In this document: positions 1 through 7,759 of the stretch, piece after piece | Numbering within the stretch: position 1 is the first letter of the stretch | Layout: the number at the start of each line of letters is the position of its first letter | NCBI RefSeq assembly: GCF_900112375.1 | Contig: NZ_FOLS01000052.1 | Location: 1 to 33,296, forward strand | Source: Pseudomonas citronellolis | Lineage (GTDB): Bacteria > Pseudomonadota > Gammaproteobacteria > Pseudomonadales > Pseudomonadaceae | Direction: 5' to 3' | DNA length: 33,296 nt | Translations under genes and position numbers: made by a program | The notes under the pieces: model-generated | The model's input: only the letters and a program-made list of their open reading frames with translations | Told to the model about the DNA's origin: nothing | The model's database searches: none

Positions 1-743
1 TTCTGCTGTGGCCGGTAGGCCGCTTCCATGCGCAGGCGCGGCTTCTGGACGTCGTAGTCGCGGCGGGTCACGCGGCTGGTGCGGCCTTCCAGGCGCAGGA
101 CGAAGCCCTTGATCACCGGCTCGTCGGCCACCAGGCCGGTGTCGGCGATGTAGGGCGTGGGTTGGCCCAGGCGCGGGAAGGCGGTCTGGTCGTCGCCGAA
201 CACCAGCAGGTGTCCGTCGGGGCTGTGCTCGAAGTGGTAGTGGAGGCCTTCCTCTTCGCACAGGCGCTGGACGAAGTGCAGGTCGCTCTCGTCGTACTGG
301 GTGCAGTAGTCGCGCGGCGGGTAGACGGTGGGGCCGAGCTGGAAGCGGTAGGCGTCGGCGAGGATGCCGTGCTCCTCCAGCACCCGGGCGATGATCTGCG
401 GCACCGTCAGCTGCTGGAAGATGCGCTGGTTGCTGCGCAGTGCGAGGTAGGCCAGCTGCGGCGCCAGGACCACCCGGTAGCGGGTCAGGCGCTGGCCGGC
501 GTCGCCTTGCCCAGCCTGCTGGATCAGCCCGTGGACGCCCGGCCCGCTGGGGCTGAAGGCGAGGAACGCGGGCTTGTGCAGCAGTGTTTCCAGGTCGAGG
601 CCGGGGCGTTCGCTGACCAGTTCCAGTTCGAAGCGGTAGGGCTGGCTGATGGCTTCGCGACCGTGGAAGCGCAGGACCTGGAAGTCGTGCTCCAGGCCGT
701 CGAAGGTCAGGCTGAAGTGGGTCTGGTTGGCCGGGTTGAACAT
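1..743 (-). CDS. vgrG: VgrG-type T6SS spike protein, N-terminal part (cut by window edge)
   Basis: The minus strand reads from an ATG at 743 as an open frame to the window start, giving 247 residues of an incomplete protein. It begins MFNPANQTHFSLTF and contains stretches typical of the VgrG gp27-like N-terminal domain: a Tyr/Phe-rich opening, RVVLAPQLAYL near residue 95, then CTQYDESDLHFVQRLCEEEG followed by HYHFEH. VgrG forms the trimeric puncturing tip of the type VI secretion needle and often carries or loads effectors. The beta-helix spike and any C-terminal effector domain lie outside the window. It is divergent from fliD and nothing links it to the flagellar genes. Family assignment is confident; the subtype and cargo cannot be seen. 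Confidence 0.9.
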   Translation of the reverse strand, partial: MFNPANQTHFSLTFDGLEHDFQVLRFHGREAISQPYRFELELVSERPGLDLETLLHKPAFLAFSPSGPGVHGLIQQAGQGDAGQRLTRYRVVLAPQLAYLALRSNQRIFQQLTVPQIIARVLEEHGILADAYRFQLGPTVYPPRDYCTQYDESDLHFVQRLCEEEGLHYHFEHSPDGHLLVFGDDQTAFPRLGQPTPYIADTGLVADEPVIKGFVLRLEGRTSRVTRRDYDVQKPRLRMEAAYRPQQ

Positions 744-837
744 GCTTGGGCTCCCTGGTGCGGAGCCCGTCATTAAGGGGGCGAAGGCGGGAGCTGGATG
801 TCGGCCGTTTCCGAGAGTGTTGGCGGACGCAGGTGAA

Positions 838-853
838 GGCATCTGCAGATGCC
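838..853. promoter_or_regulatory. Perfect 16-bp palindrome between vgrG and fliD
   Basis: GGCATCTGCAGATGCC is a perfect palindrome in the 350-bp vgrG/fliD intergenic region. It lies about 95 bp upstream of the vgrG start and about 225 bp upstream of the predicted fliD transcription start. It could be an operator for either gene. No binding protein can be named. A second, weaker inverted repeat (GGAAA-5-TTTCC) lies at 951-965. Confidence 0.35.
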
Positions 854-1050
854 AAGCCGTTGCCGGTCAGCCCGGCCCGCGTATCGGTGGGCTTAACCCA
901 TGCCTGTATCCGGTCGCCTTGGAGGAAGAGCACCTCCCGCACAGCCAGGCGGAAACGACATTTCCGGCCCGGCTTCCGGTTCCTCCGTGCGGAAGCGTCC
1001 TTTCACCTCGCCCTTGCCCGCAATGCCCGGAATACGGGCCTTCCAGGCGT

Positions 1051-1066
1051 TGGCACCGATATTGCT
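1051..1066 (+). promoter_or_regulatory. Sigma-54 (-24/-12) promoter of the fliD operon
   Basis: TGGCACCGATATTGCT matches the RpoN consensus TGGCAC-N5-TTGC, with the GG and GC dinucleotides exactly ten bases apart. The predicted start of transcription is near 1077. This leaves a short leader of about 17 bases containing the AAAGGGG ribosome site just before the fliD ATG at 1094. The match implies control by RpoN and an enhancer-binding activator. In lateral systems that activator is LafK; FleQ is the polar equivalent in Pseudomonas. No activator gene is in the window. Confidence 0.85.
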
Positions 1067-1093
1067 CCCAGGCTCGCAAAGGGGTACCCGACC

Positions 1094-2401
1094 ATGGCAA
1101 CCATAGATTCCGATTACGTCCAGCAGATGGCGACCCAGCTGGCCCAGTACGACATCCAGGCGTCGCAGACGCGGCTGAACCGCAACAAGACCAGCTACAA
1201 CAGCGAGCTGTCCGCGGTCACCCAGCTGAAGTCGGCGCTGAGCACCTTCTCCTCGGCGGTGAGCGGGCTCAAGAGCAGTTCCAGCAGCGCCAGCAACATG
1301 CTGGTCAACAGCGCCACCTTCAGCGCCGAGGGCTATGCCACCGCCAGCGTCGGTTCCACCGCGGTTTCCGGCAGCTACCAGTTCTTCGTCAAGCAGCTGG
1401 CGGCCAAGGACCAGGTGGCCCTGCAGGGCCTGAGCGACGGCGACCTGGGCAGCGGCGACCTGACCATCGGCCAGGGCAGCGACAGCTTCAAGATCGACAT
1501 GAGCGGCATCACCAGCCTCAGCGCCCTGGCCTCGGCCATCAACGGCGCTTCCGACAACACCGGGGTCAAGGCCACCCTGGTGCGCAGCGACGGCGCGGTG
1601 AACCTGGTGCTGACCAGTGACGAGAGCGGCGAGGACCAGGCCATCAGCCTGTCCAGCAGCAATGCCGCGATGCAGGGCTCCATCGATGCCCGCAAGCAGC
1701 TTTCCAGCGCCCAGGACGCCATCGTCTACCTGGGTGGGCAGGGCGGCATCGAGCTGCGCAACGCCAGCAACACCTTCGACAAGGCCATCGACGGTGTGAG
1801 CCTGACCTTCACCAAGGTCAGCGACCCGGCCGAGGCGCCGCTGAGCCTCGACATCGGCCGCGACAAGGACGCCACCACCAAGAAGCTGCAGGGCTTCCTG
1901 GATGCCTACAACACCCTGATGAGCAGCATCGGCACGCTGACCGCCAGCGGCAGCGGCAGCACAACCCGCGGCGCGCTGGCCGGGGACTCGGCGGTGCAGG
2001 CGATCAAGTCGGCGGTCAACGGCCTGATCCGCACCAGCTTCGGCGGCGTCAACCTGATCGGCTACGGCGTCAGCGCCGACAGCAGCGGCAAGCTGACCCT
2101 CGACAGCAGCAAGCTGGAGAAGGCCCTGGCGCAGAACGCCGACGGCTTCGAGCAGCTGTTCAGCGACAAGGGCAACCTGATCGACAGCCTGAGCAGCGCG
2201 CTCAAGAGCTACACCAGCTCCACCAGCGGCCTGCTGACCTCGCGGGTGAACAGCCTGAACGACAAGCTGGCCGACATCGACGACCAGTTCGACGACCTGC
2301 AGACGCGCTACAACAACTCGTACGCGCGCTACCTCAAGCAGTACACCAACCTCATGCAAGTCATGAATTCCATGGACCAGACCTCCAGCATGTTCACATG
2401 A
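1094..2401 (+). CDS. fliD: Filament cap / hook-associated protein 2, lateral type (LafB)
   Basis: The 435-residue product caps the growing filament and folds exported flagellin at the tip outside the cell. It has the FliD pattern: an N-terminal helical region with the SELSAVTQLKSALSTFSSAV stretch (about 36-55), a flagellin-IN-like segment near residues 135-175 (LSALASAINGASDNTGVKAT), and a long C-terminal helical region ending DQFDDLQTRYNNSYARYLKQYTNL. I chose the ATG at 1094 over an in-frame ATG at 746 because 1094 has a good ribosome site (AAAGGGG) and starts the conserved sequence. The longer frame would also run through the sigma-54 promoter. It is the first gene of the operon and overlaps fliS by ATGA. 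Confidence 0.95.
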   Translation: MATIDSDYVQQMATQLAQYDIQASQTRLNRNKTSYNSELSAVTQLKSALSTFSSAVSGLKSSSSSASNMLVNSATFSAEGYATASVGSTAVSGSYQFFVKQLAAKDQVALQGLSDGDLGSGDLTIGQGSDSFKIDMSGITSLSALASAINGASDNTGVKATLVRSDGAVNLVLTSDESGEDQAISLSSSNAAMQGSIDARKQLSSAQDAIVYLGGQGGIELRNASNTFDKAIDGVSLTFTKVSDPAEAPLSLDIGRDKDATTKKLQGFLDAYNTLMSSIGTLTASGSGSTTRGALAGDSAVQAIKSAVNGLIRTSFGGVNLIGYGVSADSSGKLTLDSSKLEKALAQNADGFEQLFSDKGNLIDSLSSALKSYTSSTSGLLTSRVNSLNDKLADIDDQFDDLQTRYNNSYARYLKQYTNLMQVMNSMDQTSSMFT

Positions 2402-2793
2402 CCTATTCGATGAACGAAGGCTACGACAGCTACCGCACCACGGACCTGGAGGCGCGCGCCGCCGCGGCGTCGCCCTACGAGCTGGTGCTGGTGCTGTTCG
2501 ACGGCTTGCTCGACGAACTGGCCCGCGCCCGCGGGCATATCGAGGCCAAGCGCTTTCAGCACAAGGGCCGCTCCTTGGACAAGTGCATGAACATCCTCAA
2601 CGGCTTGTCCAGCGCCCTCGACTACGAGGCCGGCGGGCAGGTGGTGCAGGACCTGGCGCGGCTCTACGACTACTGCATCTACCGCCTCTCGGACGTCAGC
2701 GTGAACCTGTCGCTGGAGGGCCTGGACGAGGTGGCCGGCCTGCTCGGCACCCTGCGCGAAGGCTGGGCCGGTGTCCATGCCGCCCGTGGCTGA
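2398..2793 (+). CDS. fliS: Flagellin export chaperone FliS (LafC)
   Basis: This 131-residue cytoplasmic protein is expected to bind the C-terminus of unfolded flagellin and stop it polymerising before export. It shows the FliS signature: an N-terminal tyrosine region (MNEGYDSYRTTDLEARAAAA), then SPYELVLVLFDGLLDELARA near residues 25-45 and the C-terminal LYDYCIYRLSDVSVN segment. The start overlaps the fliD stop as ATGA, indicating translational coupling. A second possible start is the in-frame ATG at 2410, which would trim four residues. Its natural client here is the flagellin encoded at 9716-8820. Confidence 0.95.
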   Translation: MTYSMNEGYDSYRTTDLEARAAAASPYELVLVLFDGLLDELARARGHIEAKRFQHKGRSLDKCMNILNGLSSALDYEAGGQVVQDLARLYDYCIYRLSDVSVNLSLEGLDEVAGLLGTLREGWAGVHAARG

Positions 2794-3100
2794 CCCGCGC
2801 GTGCACGCGCTGCGGAGTCTCCACGCGCGCCTGGGCGAGGTGCTGGCGCGCGGCGAGTGGGCGAACCTGGGCGAGGTGGACGGCGCCATCCGCGCGCTGC
2901 TCGAACGCCTGGCCGCCGGCCCCGCGCTGGACGCCGCCGGCATGGAGGCCAAGCGCCGCTTGCAGCAGCTGCACGACCAGGCGCGGCACGCCTGCGCACA
3001 GGAGGTGGAGCGCCTGCGCCAGTTGCTGGCGAGCCACCTGGAGTATGCCGAAGGGCGCTCCGCCTACATGCAGATAGACCGCCTGCTGGCCGGGAGATGA
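2771..3100 (+). CDS. fliT: FliT-like flagellar chaperone (LafD)
   Basis: This 109-residue, charged, all-helical protein lies between fliS and fliK, the position held by fliT/lafD in lateral loci. FliT proteins are short export chaperones, typically for FliD. Sequence identity to FliT is weak by eye, so the call rests mainly on position, size and helical character (for example LHARLGEVLARGEW and EVERLRQLLASHLEYAEG). I took the GTG at 2771 because GAAGG sits seven bases upstream. The ATG at 2777 is the alternative. The start lies inside fliS and the stop overlaps the fliK start by ATGA. Confidence 0.75.
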   Translation: MSMPPVADPRVHALRSLHARLGEVLARGEWANLGEVDGAIRALLERLAAGPALDAAGMEAKRRLQQLHDQARHACAQEVERLRQLLASHLEYAEGRSAYMQIDRLLAGR

Positions 3101-4212
3101 CAGTGTTGCAGCTGAACAGCCGCCTGGCCGCGGACGCCGCGCCGGGCAAGGACACGCCCCTGCCGGCCGTGCCCGCCATGGGCGCCGGGCAGATGGCCGA
3201 AGGTGCCGCCGCCAGGGGGGGCTCGGAGGCGGCGGGCGAGGTGCTGCCGGCCTTCGCCGCGCAATTGGCCAAGGGCGCAGAAGCGGCCGAGGCGCCGGCG
3301 GAAACGCCATCGACCCCCGCCGACCCGACCCCGTCGCAGGACGCGCAGCCGCAGCCCGACCCGAGCCTGGGCGCCTTGCCGGGCGCCGAACAGTGGCTGG
3401 CCAGCATGCTCGGCCAGCGCGAGGTGACGCTGCAGGCCCGCGATGCCGGCCAGGCCGGCGATGCCGCGAGCGCCCCGCTATCCCGTGGCTTGCCCGCCAA
3501 CCTGCCGCTGCCGCAATTGCCCCAGGGCATGGTCGAGGCTGCGCCGACGCCAGCCCAGGGCCAACCGCTGCCGAGCCTGGCCCTGCCGGCCAAGGCCGAT
3601 GAAGCGCCGCAGACGAAGACCGAAAGCGCCGGCGGCGAACTGCTGCGCAGCCAGCTCGACAAGCTCGCCGGCCAGGCGCAGCCGAGCGCTGCGCCGGTGC
3701 AAGCCAACGCCCCGGCCGTGGCGAGCGATGCCCAGCCGCTGCCGGCCAGCCACATGCCCGAGCGCCAGCTGAACCTGCAGGCGCCGGCCGAGCGCTGGGG
3801 CGAGCAGCTGCTCAACGCCCTGCGCGACAACGTCGAACTGCAGCTGCGGCACAACCAGCAGAGCGCCGCCATCCGCCTGGACCCGCCGGAGCTGGGGCGC
3901 CTGGAAATCTACCTGAGCCGGGACAACGCCGGCCTGACGGTACAGATCCACGCCGCCCAGGGCGACGTAGCGCGCCTGCTGCAACAGGGCGCCGAGCGCC
4001 TGCGCCAGGACATCGCCGGGGCCAGCCAGCAGCCGGTGGAGGTGCAGGTCTCCGACGGCCGCGCCGGCCAGCAGCAGGCGCAACAGCAGCAGGCCCAGCA
4101 GGGCCGCCCGGCGCCCTGGCTGGACGATGCGCCGAGCCGTGCGGCAGTTCTGGAACCCGAAGCGGCGCCGGACGAGGCACGCCGCCCGGGCGACGTGCTG
4201 GTCACCGTCTAG
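3097..4212 (+). CDS. fliK: Flagellar hook-length control protein FliK (LafE)
   Basis: The 371-residue protein is the secreted molecular ruler that measures the hook and switches export from hook to filament substrates. The first two thirds are a low-complexity Ala/Pro/Gln linker, as in other FliK proteins. The conserved C-terminal hook-length domain spans about residues 225-335 and includes WGEQLLNALRDNVELQLRHN and the diagnostic LDPPELGRLEIYLSRD. A glutamine-rich run (QQQAQQQQAQQ) follows at about 328-338. The ATG at 3097 overlaps the fliT stop. A longer in-frame ATG at 2857 would lie inside fliT and is rejected. Confidence 0.93.
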   Translation: MTVLQLNSRLAADAAPGKDTPLPAVPAMGAGQMAEGAAARGGSEAAGEVLPAFAAQLAKGAEAAEAPAETPSTPADPTPSQDAQPQPDPSLGALPGAEQWLASMLGQREVTLQARDAGQAGDAASAPLSRGLPANLPLPQLPQGMVEAAPTPAQGQPLPSLALPAKADEAPQTKTESAGGELLRSQLDKLAGQAQPSAAPVQANAPAVASDAQPLPASHMPERQLNLQAPAERWGEQLLNALRDNVELQLRHNQQSAAIRLDPPELGRLEIYLSRDNAGLTVQIHAAQGDVARLLQQGAERLRQDIAGASQQPVEVQVSDGRAGQQQAQQQQAQQGRPAPWLDDAPSRAAVLEPEAAPDEARRPGDVLVTV

Positions 4213-4252
4213 CGCCGGGCAATCAATGCAAACCGAGGATCGGGAAACCGTC

Positions 4253-4738
4253 ATGACGATGCGCCGCATCATGTTGTTGTTCACTGTTCTGAATCTGCTG
4301 ATCGCCGCCGGCGGCGTGGCCGGCACCTGGTACCTGGCGCGCCCGCTGCTGGCCGCCCAGGCCAAGGCCGGCGAGGCGGCCGGCGCCGGGCAGGACGCGG
4401 CGCAGGAAGAGGAAGCGCCGGGCGAGTACGAGTTCTTCCCGGTCAACAAGATCATCGTCAGCCTGCCGGGCAGCGATGGCCGCGAGCACTACTTCGTGCT
4501 CGACCTGGTGCTGCAGGCCGAGCTGGGCACCGAGCAGAAGAAGCTGCAGCAGATCGACCCCGTGGTGCGCAACTCGGCGGTGGCGCACCTCTCCGCGCTG
4601 ACCTACGAGCAACTGCGCGGCAAGAGCATCCCGGCGCTGCAGGGCGAGCTGGAGCAGGTGCTGCTGGCCGACTTCTCCACGCGCAAGGTGGCCGCGCCCT
4701 TCCAGCACGTGCTGGTCAGCAAGCTGATCGTGCAATAG
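4253..4738 (+). CDS. fliL: Flagellar basal-body protein FliL (LafF)
   Basis: This 161-residue inner-membrane protein sits next to the stator and supports torque in other bacteria. It has one N-terminal membrane helix (about residues 5-28, IMLLFTVLNLLIAAGGVAGTWYL), an Ala/Glu linker, and the periplasmic FliL domain starting at YEFFPVNKIIVSLPG and ending with FQHVLVSKLIVQ. I prefer the ATG at 4253, which has GGAT/GGGAAA upstream and places the membrane helix at the N-terminus. The ATG at 4226 would add nine residues and has no clear ribosome site. It is co-transcribed with fliK and fliA. Confidence 0.92.
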   Translation: MTMRRIMLLFTVLNLLIAAGGVAGTWYLARPLLAAQAKAGEAAGAGQDAAQEEEAPGEYEFFPVNKIIVSLPGSDGREHYFVLDLVLQAELGTEQKKLQQIDPVVRNSAVAHLSALTYEQLRGKSIPALQGELEQVLLADFSTRKVAAPFQHVLVSKLIVQ

Positions 4739-4748
4739 GGGCCCGCCC

Positions 4749-5480
4749 ATGAACGCCCACTGCGCCCTCGACTACCGCAACCCCGCCGAGGCGGGCCACC
4801 CGGCCTTCGCCCCGGGCGCCGAGCAGCAATGGCTGATGCGCTACCTGCCGCTGGTGCGGCGGGTGGTCAGCCAGCTGTCGCTGCAGGCCAACCAGGTGCT
4901 GGACCGCGAGGACATGGAGCAGATCGGCCTGATGGGCCTGCTGGAAAGCCTGCGCCGCTACGGCACGCCCGACGAGCAGTTCGCCGGCTTCGCCGTGCTG
5001 CGCATCCGCGGCGCCATCCTCGACGAGCTGCGCCGCCAGGACTGGCGCCCGCGCCAGGTGCGGCTGCAGGCGCACAAGGTGCGCGACGGCATCCGCGAGC
5101 TGGCCCGGCGCCTGGGGCGGGTGCCCACGGACAAGGAAATCCTCGCCCACACCGGGCTCGACGAGCGCGCCTACCAGGACTACCTGCAGGCCGAGGCCTG
5201 CGAGGCCATCGAGAGCCTCGACGCGCTGCTCGGCGAGGGCCTGGAGAACCTGGTGGACGGCGAGTCGGCGCTGGAGGCGCGGGTGCTGCGCGAGCGCATG
5301 CTGGCCCAGGCCCTGGCGCAGCTCAACGAGCGCGAGCGCCTGGTGCTGACGCTGTACTACCAGCACGAGCTGAGCCTGAAGGAAATCGCCCTGGTGCTCG
5401 ACGTGAGCGACGCCCGGGTCTGTCAACTGAGCAAGCAGGCGCTGAACAAGGCCTGCCGCTACCTGAGCGAGAGAAGCTGA
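4749..5480 (+). CDS. fliA: Flagellar sigma factor sigma-28 (FliA / LafS)
   Basis: The 243-residue product is an RNA polymerase sigma factor of the FliA family. Region 2 is visible as LVRRVVSQLSLQANQVLDRE followed by MEQIGLMGLLESLRRYG. Region 3 contains RRQDWRPRQVRLQAHKVRDG. Region 4 carries the helix-turn-helix LSLKEIALVLDVSDARVCQL near residues 205-225. In lateral systems this factor (LafS) drives late genes such as flagellin and is held by the anti-sigma FlgM, which is not encoded here. The gene starts ten bases after fliL and ends three bases before motA, in the same operon. Confidence 0.95.
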   Translation: MNAHCALDYRNPAEAGHPAFAPGAEQQWLMRYLPLVRRVVSQLSLQANQVLDREDMEQIGLMGLLESLRRYGTPDEQFAGFAVLRIRGAILDELRRQDWRPRQVRLQAHKVRDGIRELARRLGRVPTDKEILAHTGLDERAYQDYLQAEACEAIESLDALLGEGLENLVDGESALEARVLRERMLAQALAQLNERERLVLTLYYQHELSLKEIALVLDVSDARVCQLSKQALNKACRYLSERS

Positions 5481-5483
5481 ATC

Positions 5484-6356
5484 ATGCAGAAAGTCATAGG
5501 CGCGCTGATCATCGTCGCCTGCGTCCTGGGCGGCTACGCCATGGCCCACGGCGATATGCGCGTGCTCTGGCAGCCGGCCGAGGTGGTCATCATCCTCGGC
5601 GCCGGCCTGGGTAGCCTGGTGGTGGCCAACCCGCGCGAAGTGCTGCTGGAGATGCTTTCCCAGGTCAAGGGCGTGTTCGTCTACAAGCGCCGTGGCGAGG
5701 AGTTCCAGCGCCAGTTGCTGATGCTGCTCTACCAGCTGCTGGAGATGGTCGAGGTGGGCGGCCTGAAGGTGCTCGACGAGCACATCGAGGAGCCGGAGCA
5801 GAGCGAGCTGTTCGCCCGCTACCCGCTGATCCTCCAGGAAAGGAACCTGATGGCCTTCATCGCCGACAACTTCCGCCTGATGGCCATGGGCAAGATCAGC
5901 GCCCACGAGCTGGAAGGCTTCCTCGAACAGGAGCTGGACGCCATGGAGCACGCCCTGCTGCAGCCGTCGAAGTCGCTGCACAAGGTCGGCGAGGCCATGC
6001 CCGGCTTCGGCATCCTGGCGGCGATCATGGGCATCATCATCACCATGGGCAGCATCGGCGGCACCATCGGCGAGGTGGGCGCCCACGTGGCCGCGGCGCT
6101 GGTGGGCACCTTCCTCGGCATCTTCTTCTGCTACTGCCTGCTCGACCCGCTGTCCAACGCCATGGCCCAGCGGGTGAAGACCGAGCTGTCGGCCCTGGAA
6201 TGCGTACGCACCACCCTGGTCGCCCACGTCGCCGGCAAGCCCACGCTGTTGGCGGTGGACGCCGGGCGCAAGCTGATCGAGCAGGACGTCAAGCCGGCCT
6301 TCCGCCAGCTCGAGACCTGGGTCAACCAGTACGAGGATGAAAGGGAAGCGGCATGA
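5484..6356 (+). CDS. motA: Flagellar stator protein MotA (LafT)
   Basis: The 290-residue inner-membrane protein forms, with MotB, the ion channel that powers rotation. Four membrane segments are visible, at about residues 4-22, 33-50, 173-195 and 200-222. The two conserved channel prolines fall at residues 173 (in AMPGFGILAA) and 222 (in LLDPLSN), the positions known for proton-driven MotA. The cytoplasmic loop between segments 2 and 3 is rich in charge, as needed for contact with FliG. It overlaps motB by ATGA. Being in the same operon suggests that this lateral motor has a dedicated stator. Confidence 0.95.
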   Translation: MQKVIGALIIVACVLGGYAMAHGDMRVLWQPAEVVIILGAGLGSLVVANPREVLLEMLSQVKGVFVYKRRGEEFQRQLLMLLYQLLEMVEVGGLKVLDEHIEEPEQSELFARYPLILQERNLMAFIADNFRLMAMGKISAHELEGFLEQELDAMEHALLQPSKSLHKVGEAMPGFGILAAIMGIIITMGSIGGTIGEVGAHVAAALVGTFLGIFFCYCLLDPLSNAMAQRVKTELSALECVRTTLVAHVAGKPTLLAVDAGRKLIEQDVKPAFRQLETWVNQYEDEREAA

Positions 6357-7297
6357 GGAAGCGTGGCGAGCAGCCCCACGAAGTCATCATCAAGCGGCGC
6401 AGCAAGAAGGGCCACGCCGAGGAGCACAGCTCCGCCTGGAAGGTGGCCTTCGCCGACTTCACCCTGGCGATGATGGCGCTGTTCATGGTGCTGTGGATCG
6501 TGCAGCCGCGCAGCGTGGTGCAGAATCCGGCGGTGGGCGACCTGCAGAGCAACCCGCTGGTGGACGGCGGCGCCGGGGTGTTCGACGGCTCCAGCCGCAC
6601 GCCGGTGGAACTGGACGGCCTGCCCATGCCGGTGCAGCCGCAGAACCCGCCGCGCACGCCCGAGGGCACCCGCGCCAGCGTCGACGGCAGCCAGCCGGGC
6701 GAGGGCAGCGAGCCGCGCCACTACGATTCCAGCGTCGACCTGCAGGAACTGGCGGCGCTGATCCGCGCGGTTTCCGCGCAGACCGACGCGCTGGCCAACA
6801 TCGAGGTCAAGGTGGTGCCCCAGGGCCTGCGCGTGCTGATCAAGGACGACCCCAAGCGCTTCATGTTCCCCCGCGGCAGCGCCATCCTCGATCCGCATTT
6901 CCGCACGCTGCTGGCGGCCCTGGGCGGCGTGCTGGCGAAGGTCGACAACCGCCTGATCCTCAGCGGCCACACCGATGCCGTGCCCTACCGCGGGGCCAAC
7001 GGCTACAACAACTGGAATCTCTCCGGCGACCGCGCCCTGCAGGCGCGCAACGTGCTGGTGGACGCCGGCCTGCCGGCGAACAACGTGCTCCAGGTGACCG
7101 CCCAGGCCGACGGCATGCCGCTGCTGCCGGAGGACCCGCAGAACGGCGCCAACCGTCGCATCGAACTGTTGTTGCTGACCGACAGCGCCGAGCAGCTGTA
7201 CCGCCAGTTGTTCAGCGATGAACAGGCGCGTGTGCAGGTCGGTTCCGAGGGGGCGAAGTTCAGTGGCGGGCAGGGGGCCTCTGCGGCCAAGCCTTGA
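6353..7297 (+). CDS. motB: Flagellar stator protein MotB (LafU)
   Basis: The 314-residue partner of MotA anchors the stator to peptidoglycan. The single membrane helix (about 29-49) contains the ion-carrying aspartate in AFADFTLAMMALFMVLW (Asp35), the arrangement of proton-type MotB. The periplasmic OmpA-like domain follows, with the peptidoglycan-binding stretch LILSGHTDAVPYRGANGYNN and LSGDRALQARN around residues 200-235. The stop at 7295-7297 is immediately followed, base for base, by the stop of the convergent gene on the other strand. It is the last gene of the fliD operon. Confidence 0.95.
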   Translation: MRKRGEQPHEVIIKRRSKKGHAEEHSSAWKVAFADFTLAMMALFMVLWIVQPRSVVQNPAVGDLQSNPLVDGGAGVFDGSSRTPVELDGLPMPVQPQNPPRTPEGTRASVDGSQPGEGSEPRHYDSSVDLQELAALIRAVSAQTDALANIEVKVVPQGLRVLIKDDPKRFMFPRGSAILDPHFRTLLAALGGVLAKVDNRLILSGHTDAVPYRGANGYNNWNLSGDRALQARNVLVDAGLPANNVLQVTAQADGMPLLPEDPQNGANRRIELLLLTDSAEQLYRQLFSDEQARVQVGSEGAKFSGGQGASAAKP

Positions 7298-7759
7298 TCA
7301 GGGCTCGCCGGCGAAGTGCTCGGCACAGTAAAGCTGGCGGGTTTCCTCGGCTAACAGGCAGTCGCCGTGGGGCTGCAGGTTGAGCACGCTGTCGTTGTCG
7401 CTGCCGTAGAGCAGGTTGAACAGCAGCTCGTTGTCCAGTTGCGCGGCCTGCTGCAGTTCGGCCAGCTCGCTCTTTTCCACGCGCAGGCGCAGGTGATCGA
7501 GGAAGCCCGATTCGACGCTGCCGGAGGTCTTCTGCACGGTATCGCCCTGGCGCGTCACGGCGTAGAAGCGACCGTCGCGCAGCAGCAGGCTGTGCTCCAG
7601 GCGCAGGACGCGGCCGTCGGCGAGGATCAGCTGGCCGCTGCTGCGGTAGCGGCCGTCGAACTCGCTGGCGGAGCGGTAGTTGAGCCAGGTGGCGGTCATC
7701 CCGGTGAGCAGGCCCAGGCTCAGCATTGCGCTGCCGGCGAGCAGGTGCAGACGCTTCAT
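7298..7759 (-). CDS. Small membrane-anchored periplasmic protein paired with the ToxR-like regulator
   Basis: This 153-residue protein of unknown family starts with a short positive stretch and one hydrophobic helix (about residues 4-26, LHLLAGSAMLSLGLLTGMTATWL). The rest, presumably periplasmic, is mixed alpha/beta and has two cysteines near the C-terminus (residues 134 and 145). Its start overlaps the stop of the ToxR-like regulator by ATGA, so the two are probably co-translated. That arrangement recalls ToxR/ToxS and TcpP/TcpH, where the small partner stabilises the regulator's periplasmic domain. The partner role is inferred from layout; I see no sequence match to ToxS. It ends exactly where motB ends. 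Confidence 0.75.
   Translation of the reverse strand: MKRLHLLAGSAMLSLGLLTGMTATWLNYRSASEFDGRYRSSGQLILADGRVLRLEHSLLLRDGRFYAVTRQGDTVQKTSGSVESGFLDHLRLRVEKSELAELQQAAQLDNELLFNLLYGSDNDSVLNLQPHGDCLLAEETRQLYCAEHFAGEP

Noticed and set aside
893..2359. Long minus-strand frame (488 codons) opposite fliD
   Set aside because: It is a GC-rich shadow of fliD with a Val/Ala/Gln-biased composition; fliD on the plus strand is clearly real.
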